From NCBI GenBank assembly GCA_947177535.1, contig CAMWUV010000011.1, forward strand, positions 1 to 9,857: a stretch of DNA of 9,857 nt, read 5' to 3'. The notes under the pieces are model-generated. The model was not told the DNA's origin, ran no database searches, and saw only the letters and a list, made by a program, of their open reading frames with translations. This document shows, one piece after another, positions 1-6,865 of the stretch (position 1 is its first letter; each line of letters opens with the position of its first letter). This stretch comes from an uncultured Mycoplasma sp. (GTDB lineage: Bacteria; Bacillota_I; Bacilli_A; Mycoplasmatales; Mycoplasmoidaceae). The position numbers and the translations under genes were made by a program.

Positions 1-1
1 A

Positions 2-304
2 AAAAAAACCAAAGAAATAGTTATTCCTTTGGCTATTAAAAAAGCTAATGAATTAAATATAAAAGTTAATAAATGAGGTGTTAGAGATACAAAAAAAGCT
101 TGAGGATATACAAAATTTAATAGTAAAGAAATTTATTTTTGCTTTAAACTTGTAGTTTTTGAACCAGAAATTATTTTATATGTAATTTTTCATGAGTTAT
201 GCCATTTAATTCATCCAAATCATTCTAAAGAATTTTGGAATTTATTAGAAAAAATATATCCACAATATAAAATATGTAAAAAAATCTTAAAATCCTTTGT
301 ATAA
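2..304 (+). CDS. YgjP/DUF45-type zinc metallopeptidase, 3' part only
   Basis: The gene runs in from outside the window; about 100 C-terminal residues are visible, ending at TAA 302-304. Two in-frame TGA codons (74-76 and 101-103) are read as Trp. The zinc-protease signature is HELCH (nt 191-205), followed by the family hallmark PNHSKEFW, where the downstream His is the expected third zinc ligand, and then a short helix ending in YPQYK. Upstream, KWG and the strand KEIYFCFKLV match the layout of YgjP-like (DUF45, M48-related) proteins. The usual RWGSC box is altered to KWGVRDTKKAW, so the region before the active site has diverged, but the metal site looks intact. The substrate is unknown for the family; a SprT-like role in protein turnover is only an analogy. 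It is convergent with the next gene. Confidence 0.8.
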
Positions 305-307
305 AAG

Positions 308-327
308 AAAAAGTTTATGCACTTTTT
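308..327. terminator. Possible weak bidirectional terminator
   Basis: A 7-bp inverted repeat, AAAAAGT (308-314) and ACTTTTT (321-327), flanks a 6-nt loop between the convergent ends of the metallopeptidase gene and the 326-1387 gene. Both sides give a T-rich tail in the outgoing direction. Only two G-C pairs support the stem, so it is weak, and it overlaps the last codon of the minus-strand gene. Confidence 0.3.
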
Positions 328-1387
328 ATACACCTAATGACTTATTTAAAATATTTGATCTTTTTTCTCCAGTCATTCCAGGAACTGATGATTCATTTTT
401 CGATTGTTTTTTTATAATATTGACAACTTTTTTACTTTTAAATTTTTCCAAATTGTATTGTTCATCATTTTTTAGCTGCAAATCTAATAAAAAGATATTT
501 TTAATTGCACGATTTGCTATTTTTAAAGAATTAGAAACAATTTCAGGAAATAAATTCATATAATTTTTATTAATAAAATCAATTCTAGATATTTCTTTAG
601 AAACACCTGTAGGAACTAAATTATTATTTTCTTTTGAATAAGTTTTAAATAATTTAAATTTAACAAAAGCTACTTTATCATTATCTGTTTCTATACTTAC
701 ATAAATAAGATTCATATCACTATCTTGAATACTATAAACATAATTTAAATTATTTTCTTTGATTAAAAAAGATTTATTTCAGTTTTTTAAACATTCTTCT
801 TTGTTGTCAAAATCTTTTTCTTTATATGTTTCATCTAATATTTTTTGGTAAATTACATTATCTTTAATTATGAAAGATAATATTTCACAAAAGCAAAAGT
901 CTGCAGCTGAATCTATTCTTTTAATAATTTTTGGTCAATCCTCTAAACTGTAAATATCAATGTCATCAAAAATAGTTCTAAATCAACTTTTTGATTCATT
1001 GGAAACTTTTTTAAATTTTTTTAAAACTTCAGATCTGTTTCCCAGCAAAGAAATATCTTTAGGTTTATCTAAAACTATTCATTCATAAATATATGCAAGT
1101 AGTAGTAATTCATCAATTTGATTTTCAGTTAACCTTTTATCAAAAAAATTGTTTGAATCCATCAAATATTTAATTAAGGCAACAAAAATATTTCTTTCAA
1201 AAGTTCATTTATTTGTATTATCTTTATTAACTTTTGAAAAAATTAACTTATATTTATCTAAAAGCTCTTGTGCTTCTGATTTTTTTTCACTAAGTATCTG
1301 TTTATGAATAAACTCAACTTTAATTTGAGTTTTTCTTCATAAATCAAAAACATTTAAAGATTCACTATAATTAAAAATTTTTTTCAT
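326..1387 (-). CDS. Unrecognised 353-residue protein
   Basis: I do not recognise this protein. The reading frame from ATG 1387-1385 to TAA 328-326 is open for 353 residues when six in-frame TGA codons are read as Trp; read with TGA as stop it would be cut into pieces. The sequence is hydrophilic, rich in Lys, Glu, Asn and Ile, and probably mainly helical in its first two thirds. I see no signal peptide, lipobox or transmembrane segment, so it is likely cytoplasmic. A beta-rich stretch (about residues 225-255, with LNYVYSIQDSDMNLIYVSIE) is followed by a helical C-terminus ending in NKSLGV. No catalytic motif stands out. There is no clear Shine-Dalgarno sequence; a TATAAT lies about 23 nt upstream of the ATG, inside a palindrome. 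Base composition resembles its neighbours, so there is no sign of recent transfer. Confidence 0.75.
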
Positions 1388-1409
1388 AATTTAAAATACT
1401 AATAAATTA

Positions 1410-1415
1410 ATTATA
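1410..1415 (-). promoter_or_regulatory. Putative -10 element for the 326-1387 gene
   Basis: The minus strand reads TATAAT here, followed about 22 nt later by the ATG. No good -35 hexamer is visible at normal spacing. The predicted leader is about 15 nt with no Shine-Dalgarno motif. The element lies within the left arm of an interrupted palindrome (1410-1432). Confidence 0.45.
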
Positions 1416-1432
1416 AACAATCAGTTTATAAT
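1410..1432. repeat. Interrupted 9-bp palindrome over the -10 region
   Basis: ATTATAAAC (1410-1418) and GTTTATAAT (1424-1432) are perfect inverted repeats separated by AATCA. The placement over the -10 element of the minus-strand gene is what an operator would look like. AT-rich DNA produces such repeats by chance fairly often, so the regulatory reading is an inference. Confidence 0.5.
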
Positions 1433-1487
1433 AACTTTAAAGTTTTAAAAAAACATGCAATATTTTTCATCTTATTTATGAAATGTG

Positions 1488-1524
1488 AAAAGAAAAAATC
1501 TTGTTTTTTGAAAAAACAAGATTT
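1488..1524 (-). terminator. Intrinsic terminator of the tRNA operon
   Basis: A perfect 14-bp inverted repeat (arms 1496-1509 and 1511-1524, including the CTTG/CAAG core) leaves almost no loop; in RNA the loop would open to about 5 nt. On the minus strand it is followed by TTTCTTTT (1495-1488). It sits 19 nt beyond the CCA end of tRNA-Leu, the last tRNA of the operon. Confidence 0.8.
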
Positions 1525-1542
1525 GATTATATTATTTTTTAA

Positions 1543-1624
1543 TGGTGCACTTAGAGGGACTTGAACCCACACTCGTTAGAATCAGATCCTAAGTCTGACG
1601 CGTCTGCCATTCCGCCATAAGTGC
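1543..1624 (-). tRNA. tRNA-Leu(TAG)
   Basis: The minus strand folds as an 82-nt tRNA including an encoded CCA. The acceptor stem is GCACTTA with TAAGTGC, the anticodon stem is TCAGA with TCTGA, and the loop CTTAGGA gives anticodon TAG. The variable arm is about 11 nt, short for a class II tRNA. The second pair of the T-stem (GTGGG/CCCTC) is a U-U mismatch. It is the last gene of the operon. Confidence 0.93.
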
Positions 1625-1625
1625 G

Positions 1626-1701
1626 TGGTGCTTTGTGAGGGGCTCGAACCCCCGACCCAGTGATTAAGAGTCACTTGCTCTACCAACTGAGCTAACAAAG
1701 C
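1626..1701 (-). tRNA. tRNA-Lys(CTT)
   Basis: A 76-nt tRNA with encoded CCA. The acceptor stem is GCTTTGT with ACAAAGC, the anticodon stem is AGTGA with TCACT, and the loop CTCTTAA gives anticodon CTT, which reads AAG. One base separates it from tRNA-Leu. Confidence 0.95.
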
Positions 1702-1720
1702 AAAAAGTAAATAATTTAAA

Positions 1721-1796
1721 TGGTGCCGACTATAGGAATTGAACCTACAACCTACTGATTACAAGTCAGTTGCTCTGCCTATTGAGCTAAGTCGGC
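1721..1796 (-). tRNA. tRNA-Thr(TGT)
   Basis: A 76-nt tRNA with encoded CCA. The acceptor stem is GCCGACT with AGTCGGC, the anticodon stem is ACTGA with TCAGT, and the loop CTTGTAA gives anticodon TGT, which reads ACA. A 19-nt AT-only-like spacer follows before tRNA-Lys. Confidence 0.95.
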
Positions 1797-1797
1797 A

Positions 1798-1873
1798 TGG
1801 TGGAGTGTGAGGGGATCGAACCCCCGACCCTATGCTTGTAAGGCATATGCTCTCCCAGCTGAGCTAACACTCC
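1798..1873 (-). tRNA. tRNA-Val(TAC)
   Basis: A 76-nt tRNA with encoded CCA. The acceptor stem is GGAGTGT with ACACTCC, the anticodon stem is TATGC with GCATA, and the loop CTTACAA gives anticodon TAC. It is preceded by a 32-nt spacer holding a small GC-rich hairpin and is one base from tRNA-Thr. Confidence 0.95.
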
Positions 1874-1879
1874 GTGGAT

Positions 1880-1893
1880 GAGGGTTTACCCTC
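1880..1893 (-). other. GC-rich hairpin in the Glu-Val tRNA spacer
   Basis: On the transcribed strand GAGGG and CCCTC flank a TAAA tetraloop. No T-run follows, so it is not a terminator. It would be the most stable structure outside the tRNA bodies in the precursor and could guide processing. That role is an inference. Confidence 0.5.
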
Positions 1894-1905
1894 TTTAATA
1901 ATAAA

Positions 1906-1982
1906 TGGTGACCTGTACGGGATTCAAACCCGTGAATGCACGCGTGAAAGGCGTGTGTGTTAAGTCACTTCACCAACAGGCC
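1906..1982 (-). tRNA. tRNA-Glu(TTC)
   Basis: A 77-nt tRNA with encoded CCA. The acceptor stem is GGCCTGT with ACAGGTC (one G-U pair), the anticodon stem is CACGC with GCGTG, and the loop CTTTCAC gives anticodon TTC. One base separates it from tRNA-Asn. Confidence 0.95.
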
Positions 1983-1983
1983 A

Positions 1984-2058
1984 TGGCGGATACAGTAGGG
2001 ATCGAACCTACGACCAACCGGTTAACAGCCGGTTGCTCTACCGCTGAGCTATGTATCC
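1984..2058 (-). tRNA. tRNA-Asn(GTT)
   Basis: A 75-nt tRNA with encoded CCA and discriminator G, as expected for Asn. The acceptor stem is GGATACA with TGTATCC, the anticodon stem is ACCGG with CCGGT, and the loop CTGTTAA gives anticodon GTT. It is the first tRNA of the operon, about 20 nt below the promoter. Confidence 0.95.
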
Positions 2059-2077
2059 ATTTTAAAAACACTTAAAT

Positions 2078-2086
2078 ATTATAGCA
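2078..2086 (-). promoter_or_regulatory. Extended -10 promoter of the tRNA operon
   Basis: The minus strand reads TGCTATAAT, a consensus extended -10 element (TGnTATAAT). Transcription would start near 2071, about 12 nt before the first base of tRNA-Asn, which fits a stable-RNA operon. No convincing -35 box lies 17 nt upstream, which the extended -10 could compensate for. Confidence 0.7.
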
Positions 2087-2261
2087 TATTTTAAATATTT
2101 AATTTTTTAATTTAAAAAATTGTAAAATTTAAATATTATTGACTAAAAAATCTAAATTTTTAATCAAAAAATAAGTTTTTTAAAACTTAAAATATTGAAA
2201 TTTTTTGCAAAAAAATAATCAAAGCAAATAATAAAAACACTTTAAATTAAAAAATTTTTAC
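2087..2261. other. Divergent AT-rich intergenic region
   Basis: This region lies between the tRNA operon and the operon that starts at 2273. It is almost entirely A and T. A TTGACT hexamer at 2139-2144 could be a -35 box for the plus-strand operon, but the matching -10 (TAATCA near 2161) is poor. An 8-bp palindrome, TAAGTTTT and AAAACTTA, sits at about 2172-2189. I see no open frame of note. Confidence 0.4.
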
Positions 2262-2265
2262 AGGA
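2262..2265 (+). promoter_or_regulatory. Ribosome binding site fixing the start at 2273
   Basis: AGGA followed 7 nt later by ATG 2273 is the best Shine-Dalgarno match in the region. It supports the start at 2273 over the internal ATG at 2447, which only looks like a start because a TGA (Trp) at 2405-2407 precedes it. Confidence 0.65.
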
Positions 2266-2272
2266 TAATAAA

Positions 2273-3328
2273 ATGATAAAAATTAAAGAAATGTCAGACA
2301 TTCTAATTGCATCTAATGATTTATACAAAGAGTGTGGCGAATTATTCAAATATTTAGCAGATGTAAGAATAAATTTTTCTTCATTAAAAGCACATAATGT
2401 TCCTTGACAACTGTCACAAATTATTGAAATAATTTCTGCATCAAAAATGGATAAAATAAATTTAAAATTAAATGATGTAATTAAAAATTATTGTTTTAAT
2501 ATCTCTGAAAATTCATCTTCAAAAAAAGCTGTTATTTCTAGTTTTAAAGCCATTTTTTTAATTTCAAAATTAAGAAATAACAAAGAAAAAGAAAATATGG
2601 ATTTCAATGATGTTCTATCAATTATTGAAATATACAGAAAAACTTATAAATTAAATTCAATAAATATCAATAATTTCTCCAAAGAAAACATTAATGCTTT
2701 GATTCTGTTATTGAATGGAAAATTTTCAAATAATCCTCTTTATTTTTTCCCAATTTTTTTAATATTAATAGAAAAGCTAATTGAAAATTTTCCATTTAAA
2801 AATTCTATTAAAAGTACTCTAATAAATTTATATTTGATAAAAAATAAACTTCTTTTTGCACCATCAATGTGTTTTAGCTACCCATTACAAAATTTTTATA
2901 GAAAATACAAAGAATTATTAATTAATACAATTAAAGATTCAAAAAAAATTAAAGATTTTGCAAGATACACTTTTGATTTATTAAAACAAGCATCTGTAGT
3001 TTCAAGAGCATTTATTTCAGACATTTCTAAAATCAAAGATAAAATCGAAAGACTAGAAATTGCGAAAAATAAAAAAACTAATTTATTTATTCTTAAGTCA
3101 ATTATTTTTGAAAATTTTTCTGATTCTAAAAATATAAATAATCAAAAAGAAGAGGAAAAAAAAATAACAGAATTTTTATTAGAAAACAATTTGATTTCTG
3201 AAATTTTTAAATTTAATAATAATAAAATTTACATGTTTAATGAATACTTAGAATCTATCAATAAATTAATGAACAACAAAAAAGAAAAAACAACTAAAAT
3301 ATTCACTTTAAAAGAAAATTTAAATTAA
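2273..3328 (+). CDS. Fic-family-derived protein, catalytic motif lost
   Basis: This is a 351-residue protein; TGA 2405-2407 is read as Trp45. Its architecture matches standalone Fic proteins (AMP transferases with N-terminal inhibitory helix, Fic core and C-terminal winged helix). Around residues 55-70, SASKMDKINLKLNDVI lines up with the family's ASSxIEGTxxTLxDVL. Around 155-190, YFFPIFLILIEKLIENFPF then IKSTLINLYLIKNKLL lines up with the helix before the catalytic loop and the segment after it. Residues 195-215 match the family's LYLSxYFxxNRxEYYxLL, and IYMFNEYLESI (319-329) matches RLYVYxEYLDIL at the end of the winged helix. The catalytic HPFxxGNGRxxR is reduced to FPFKNSIKSTL (173-183), with the His, GNG and Arg residues missing, and the target-binding flap seems shortened. 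It is therefore probably a pseudoenzyme. It leads the operon; its TAA is 2 nt before ispH. The relationship is judged by eye. Confidence 0.6.
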
Positions 3329-3330
3329 AC

Positions 3331-4233
3331 ATGAAATTAACTAAAATATCACCTAGGGGTTTTTGCAAAGGTGTTGTAGATGCTTATGCAGAATGTAAAA
3401 AAATAGCTAAACTTTACCCAAATAGAAAAAAATATTTAATTGGTTGATTAGTACACAACAAAAATATAATTAATGAATTAAAATGTTTTGGCATCCAAGT
3501 AAAAGATGATTTAAAAATTTCAAGAAAAGAAATCATTGATCAAATAAAAATAGAAGACAGTAAAAATCCTCCAATTGTTTTTTTTAGTGCACATGGTACA
3601 AATGAAAAAGTAATCAGTTATGCAAAAGAAAAAGGATTATTTGTTGTAGACACAACTTGCATATATGTAACTAAAACTCAAAATTTAATTAAAGAAAAAT
3701 TAGAAAAAAATTACCAAATTATTTATATAGGGGTTTCTAATCATCCCGAAACAATTTCTACTTTATCAATTGATGATTCCATTATTTTCATAGATGTTAA
3801 AAATAATAATTTAAATGAAATAAAAATTAACAGTTCTAAACCAATTTTTGTAACTAACCAAACAACTATTTCAATTTATGAATTTGAAAAAATAGTTCAA
3901 TTTCTAAAAAATAAATATAAAGAAAAAATTGAATTCAAAAATGATATTTGTAATGCAGCAAAAGACAGACAAGATGCAATAATAAATATGAAAAGTGATG
4001 TTGATTTATTACTAGTAGTTGGGGATATTAAATCTAATAATGCAAAAAAATTAGTTGAAATTGGCCAAAATAAAAAAATTGAATCCTATTTAATTTGAAA
4101 CACTAAAATGATTAAAAGTGATTGGTTTAAAAATAAGAAGCATGTTGCCATAACTTCAGGTTGCTCTACACCAACATGACTTACTAATTATGTTATAATT
4201 TTTTTAGAAAAAAACTGGGAATTTGAAAAATAA
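3331..4233 (+). CDS. ispH: 4-hydroxy-3-methylbut-2-enyl diphosphate reductase
   Basis: IspH (LytB) performs the last step of the MEP pathway, reducing HMBPP to IPP and DMAPP with a [4Fe-4S] cluster. The 300-residue protein keeps the three cluster cysteines: C12 (RGFCKGV), C110 (VDTTC) and C207 (DICNAAKDRQDA). The substrate-binding His residues are present at H42 (LVHNK), H88 (SAHGT) and H138 with E140 (SNHPET). It also has VTNQTT (174-179), SNN (235-237) and GCSTP (277-281), the counterparts of the diphosphate-binding residues. It starts 2 nt after the Fic-like gene with no visible Shine-Dalgarno, suggesting translation coupled to the upstream gene, and ends 4 nt before lspA. Two TGA codons near the end encode Trp. 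No other MEP gene is in the window. Confidence 0.93.
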
Positions 4234-4237
4234 TAAG

Positions 4238-4945
4238 ATGTTTGGTTTATCAAAAAAAGATATAAAAGAATATTTTTTAAAATACAAAGATGAAATAAAA
4301 TCTCACTTAGAAAAAATTTATTTAGACAAAAAGCACTTATTAATTAAAATAATTATTTTTATCTTAATTGGTTTTTTAGTTCTTTTATCAAGTTTTTTGA
4401 TGAGAGAAACTATGCTTAATGCAAAAGAAACATATTGGGTTCTTATTCCTAATTTTTTAAACATACGTATTACTGAAAATACTGGGATATCTTTTGGTAG
4501 TCTAAGTGATGCTGGTCCAAGTTTAGTTTATTTTATTCAATCTTTACCAATAATAATCGGATTCATCACATTCATTTTTTCTTCACATTATTTTTTAGAT
4601 GTTGGAATTTCAATGTTATTTTTTGGTGGTATGTCAAATATTATTGATAGATCTATACCAGATATTTATATTAATGGTATTTTACAAGATGCAAATAATG
4701 CAGTAGTTGATTATTTTCAATTTACCTTTATAAAAAATTCTGCTATTTTTAATTTTCCAGATTTTTTTATTACAGTTTCTGTTGGGTTAATTTGCTTACA
4801 CATTATCATTTTATGAGTTAAAGATTATAAAAAAGAGAAAGAAAAAAATAAAAATAAACTTTTAAAAGAAAATGTTCATGATGAAACAAAAAATAGTAAT
4901 TCTTATAAAATAATAAAATCATCAAAAACCAAAAAAATAAATTAA
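4238..4945 (+). CDS. lspA: Lipoprotein signal peptidase (signal peptidase II)
   Basis: LspA is a membrane aspartyl protease that removes the signal peptide of prolipoproteins after lipidation. The family motifs are present: ENTGISFG (80-87), GGMSNIIDR with catalytic D137, and VVDYFQF followed by FNFPDF with catalytic D175. Hydrophobic segments lie at about 35-54, 97-115, 119-132 and 176-194. TGA 4814-4816 is Trp193; the frame runs on to TAA 4943-4945. At 235 residues it is longer than the usual 150-170: there is a charged N-terminal extension of about 30 residues and a basic, Lys/Asn-rich C-terminal tail of about 40. I chose ATG 4238, which leaves 4 nt after ispH. A TTG at 4223 would overlap ispH and adds only MKNNK. 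Confidence 0.92.
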
Positions 4946-4976
4946 CCTTAAATAAAATTATTAATGTAATAAAAAT

Positions 4977-5879
4977 ATGAATAAAATGAAAAGACTTGAT
5001 GTTGTTTTATCTTTACAACAAAAAATTTCTAGAGTTTCTGCTAAACAAAAAATAGAGCAAGGCTTAGTAAGTGTTAATAATAAGATAATAACTAAACCAA
5101 ATTATCAAGTTTCAGAAAATGACACAATAACTTTTGAAAAAAATAACAATATTTCAAACAAAAAAAATACTGAATTAAAACCATGAAAAAAAGATTTAAA
5201 AATTGTTTATGAAGATGATTACATTTTTATTGTTGATAAACCAAATGGTATTATAGTTCACCCAACAAATTATGAAAGTGATAAAACATTAGCAAACATT
5301 GTTAAATATATATTTGAAACAAAAAAAATAAAACCTTTTGGTGATGAATTAAGAATGGGAATAGTTCACCGTTTAGATAAAAATACAACTGGCCTTATTA
5401 TTGTTGCAAAAAATGAAAAATCATATAAAGAATTTGTTAATTTGTTTATTAATAAAAAAATAACAAAAAAATATCTTGCACTTTTATATGGTCATTTAAA
5501 AACAAAAATAGTAGAAGTTCAAACGCCAATCAAAAGAATCAATAACTCAAACAAAAGAGAAGTTAGCAAAGATTTAGATGCAAAAGAAGCAACAACAATT
5601 TTTAAAGAAATAGAAAAATTTAATAATTTTACTTTAGCTGAAATTGAATTATTAACAGGAAGAACTCATCAAATTAGAGTGCATGCTGAATTTATAAAAA
5701 ATAATGTTATTAATGACCCAATTTATGGTGTAAAACATATTAATAAAACAACAAATTTTGGACAATATTTAATTGCTAGTGAATTAAAATTTAATCATCC
5801 TTTTTTAAAAAAAGAAGTAAAAATTAAATTAAATTTGCCAAAAGAATTTAAAGAGTATATTGATAAATATGGAAAATAA
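4977..5879 (+). CDS. rluD: RluD-type pseudouridine synthase (RluA family)
   Basis: A 300-residue enzyme that isomerises uridines to pseudouridine, most likely in 23S rRNA. An S4 RNA-binding domain occupies residues 5-55 (RLDVVLSLQ, SRVSAKQKIEQGLVSVNN). The catalytic domain starts near 75 (IVYEDDYIFIVDKPNGIIVHP), and the RluA-family motif HRLDKNTTGL carries catalytic D134. GRTHQIRVH (228-236) is the second family signature. TGA 5184-5186 is Trp70, between the two domains. A second ATG at 4986 is an equally possible start; neither has a good Shine-Dalgarno. The last 11 nt overlap tsaB. The exact target uridines (RluD versus RluA/RluC class) cannot be told from sequence; the S4 domain excludes plain RluA. 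Confidence 0.88.
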
Positions 5880-6447
5880 TGAAAAATTTAGTTTGTTAAT
5901 TGATGGATGTTTAGACTACTTAGAAATAGCAATTATTAAAAATAATGAAATTTGTGATTCTATTTTTCAAATTCAAAATAAAAATTTAACAAAAATTTTT
6001 AATCCTACTATTTCCACTATCATTGAAAAAAATAACTTAAAAAAAGAAAACATCGAAAACATATATGTAATAAATGGTCCAGGATCATTTACTTCAGAAA
6101 AAACTGTAGTAATTTTTAGCAACACTTTTAAAAAAGTATATCCAAAAACAAATCTTTTTCATTTAAACTCATTACAATGAAATATAACAAAAAACAATGA
6201 AATTGTTTTTATTGATGCGAAAAGTAAATTATTTTATGTGGCTGCAAACAATTTTGTTAAACCTTTTTTAATTGAAAAAAATGAAATTGAAAAAATATCT
6301 AATCATTACAATAAATACTTTTATAACTTAGAAAATAAAAAATCTATTTTTGATAAATGAGAATTTAATTTTAATAAATTTATTCACAGTAATTTTGTAA
6401 GACCTTTGTATGTTAAAAAAGCAGTTTATGATTATCAAAAAAAATAA
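5869..6447 (+). CDS. tsaB: TsaB, partner in tRNA t6A37 synthesis
   Basis: TsaB (YeaZ) is an inactive ASKHA-fold relative of TsaD and acts with TsaD and TsaE to transfer the threonylcarbamoyl group to A37 of ANN-reading tRNAs. The 192-residue frame has the characteristic INGPGSFT (69-75) after a first ribonuclease-H-like strand (SLLIDGCLDYLEIAI) and ends in RPLYVKKAVYDYQKK, as TsaB proteins do. The usual GSFTGLR is changed to GSFTSEK. Two TGA codons (6178-6180, 6358-6360) are Trp. ATG 5869 overlaps rluD by 11 nt, which implies coupled translation; a TTG 9 nt upstream is possible but less likely. Its 3' end overlaps rimI, a common bacterial pairing. The protein is shorter than the usual 210-230 residues. 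Confidence 0.8.
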
Positions 6448-6865
6448 AAATACACTAACCGATTTAGACTTGGAAATTATTTCAAAATTAGAAATTGAAA
6501 TTTTTCCAAATAATTATTTTGATAAAAATGATTTAAAAAATCTTTTTTTTCCAATTAATTTTTATTGTTTATTTTTTGAAAATGAAAACATCATTAAAGG
6601 ATATTGTTTATTTTTTGAAAACCAGCTAGATGTAGAAATTTATAAAATTGGTGTTTTAAAAAAATACCAAAATCAAAAAATAGGTACACAAATTTTAAAT
6701 TATTTAAAAAAAAATTACCAATCCATTGATATTGAAGTATCTGATAAAGATGAAACAAAAAATTTTTATTTAAAAAATGATTTTCAAATTATTTTTCAAA
6801 GAAATAATTATTATTCAGATAATAGCAATGCAATCATTATGAAATGAAAAATAAAAATTAATTAA
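6428..6865 (+). CDS. rimI: RimI-type GNAT N-acetyltransferase
   Basis: A GCN5-related acetyltransferase; RimI acetylates the N-terminus of ribosomal protein S18 in E. coli. The 145 residues show the acetyl-CoA site IGVLKKYQNQKIGTQIL (74-90), where the first Gly of the Q/RxxGxG/A loop is Lys, and the RimI-like C-terminal block IEVSDKDETKNFYLKNDF then FQRNNYY and NAIIM. TGA 6845-6847 is Trp140, so the protein ends at TAA 6863-6865 rather than at the TGA. ATG 6428 gives a start typical of the family (MIIKKN) and overlaps tsaB by 20 nt; ATG 6410 would add six residues. Residues 46-52 and 59-65 are the same heptapeptide, YCLFFEN, encoded by an exact repeat. The last 4 nt overlap the convergent phosphoesterase gene. 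Confidence 0.8.
6563..6621 (+). repeat. In-frame 20-nt direct repeat within rimI
   Basis: Positions 6563-6582 and 6602-6621 are identical over 20 nt, offset by 39 nt (13 codons). Both encode YCLFFEN and fall on two neighbouring predicted beta strands of the acetyltransferase fold. Confidence 0.85.

Noticed and set aside
297..563. Plus-strand open frame of 88 codons
   Set aside because: It lies antisense to the long minus-strand gene 326-1387, has no family match or ribosome binding site, and overlaps the end of the metallopeptidase gene.
2139..2167. TTGACT with TAATCA as a sigma-70-type promoter for the 2273 operon
   Set aside because: The -35 is good, but the -10 matches poorly and several equally weak alternatives exist in this AT-rich spacer, so I list no promoter.
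2447..3328. ATG 2447 as the start of the Fic-like gene
   Set aside because: The frame is open upstream when TGA 2405-2407 is Trp, the added residues match Fic N-terminal layout, and ATG 2273 has an AGGA at 7 nt.
5177..5360. Split or pseudogene rluD, suggested by two open frames separated by a gap
   Set aside because: The break is a single TGA at 5184-5186, which is Trp under the mollicute code; the joined protein has the normal length and order of domains.
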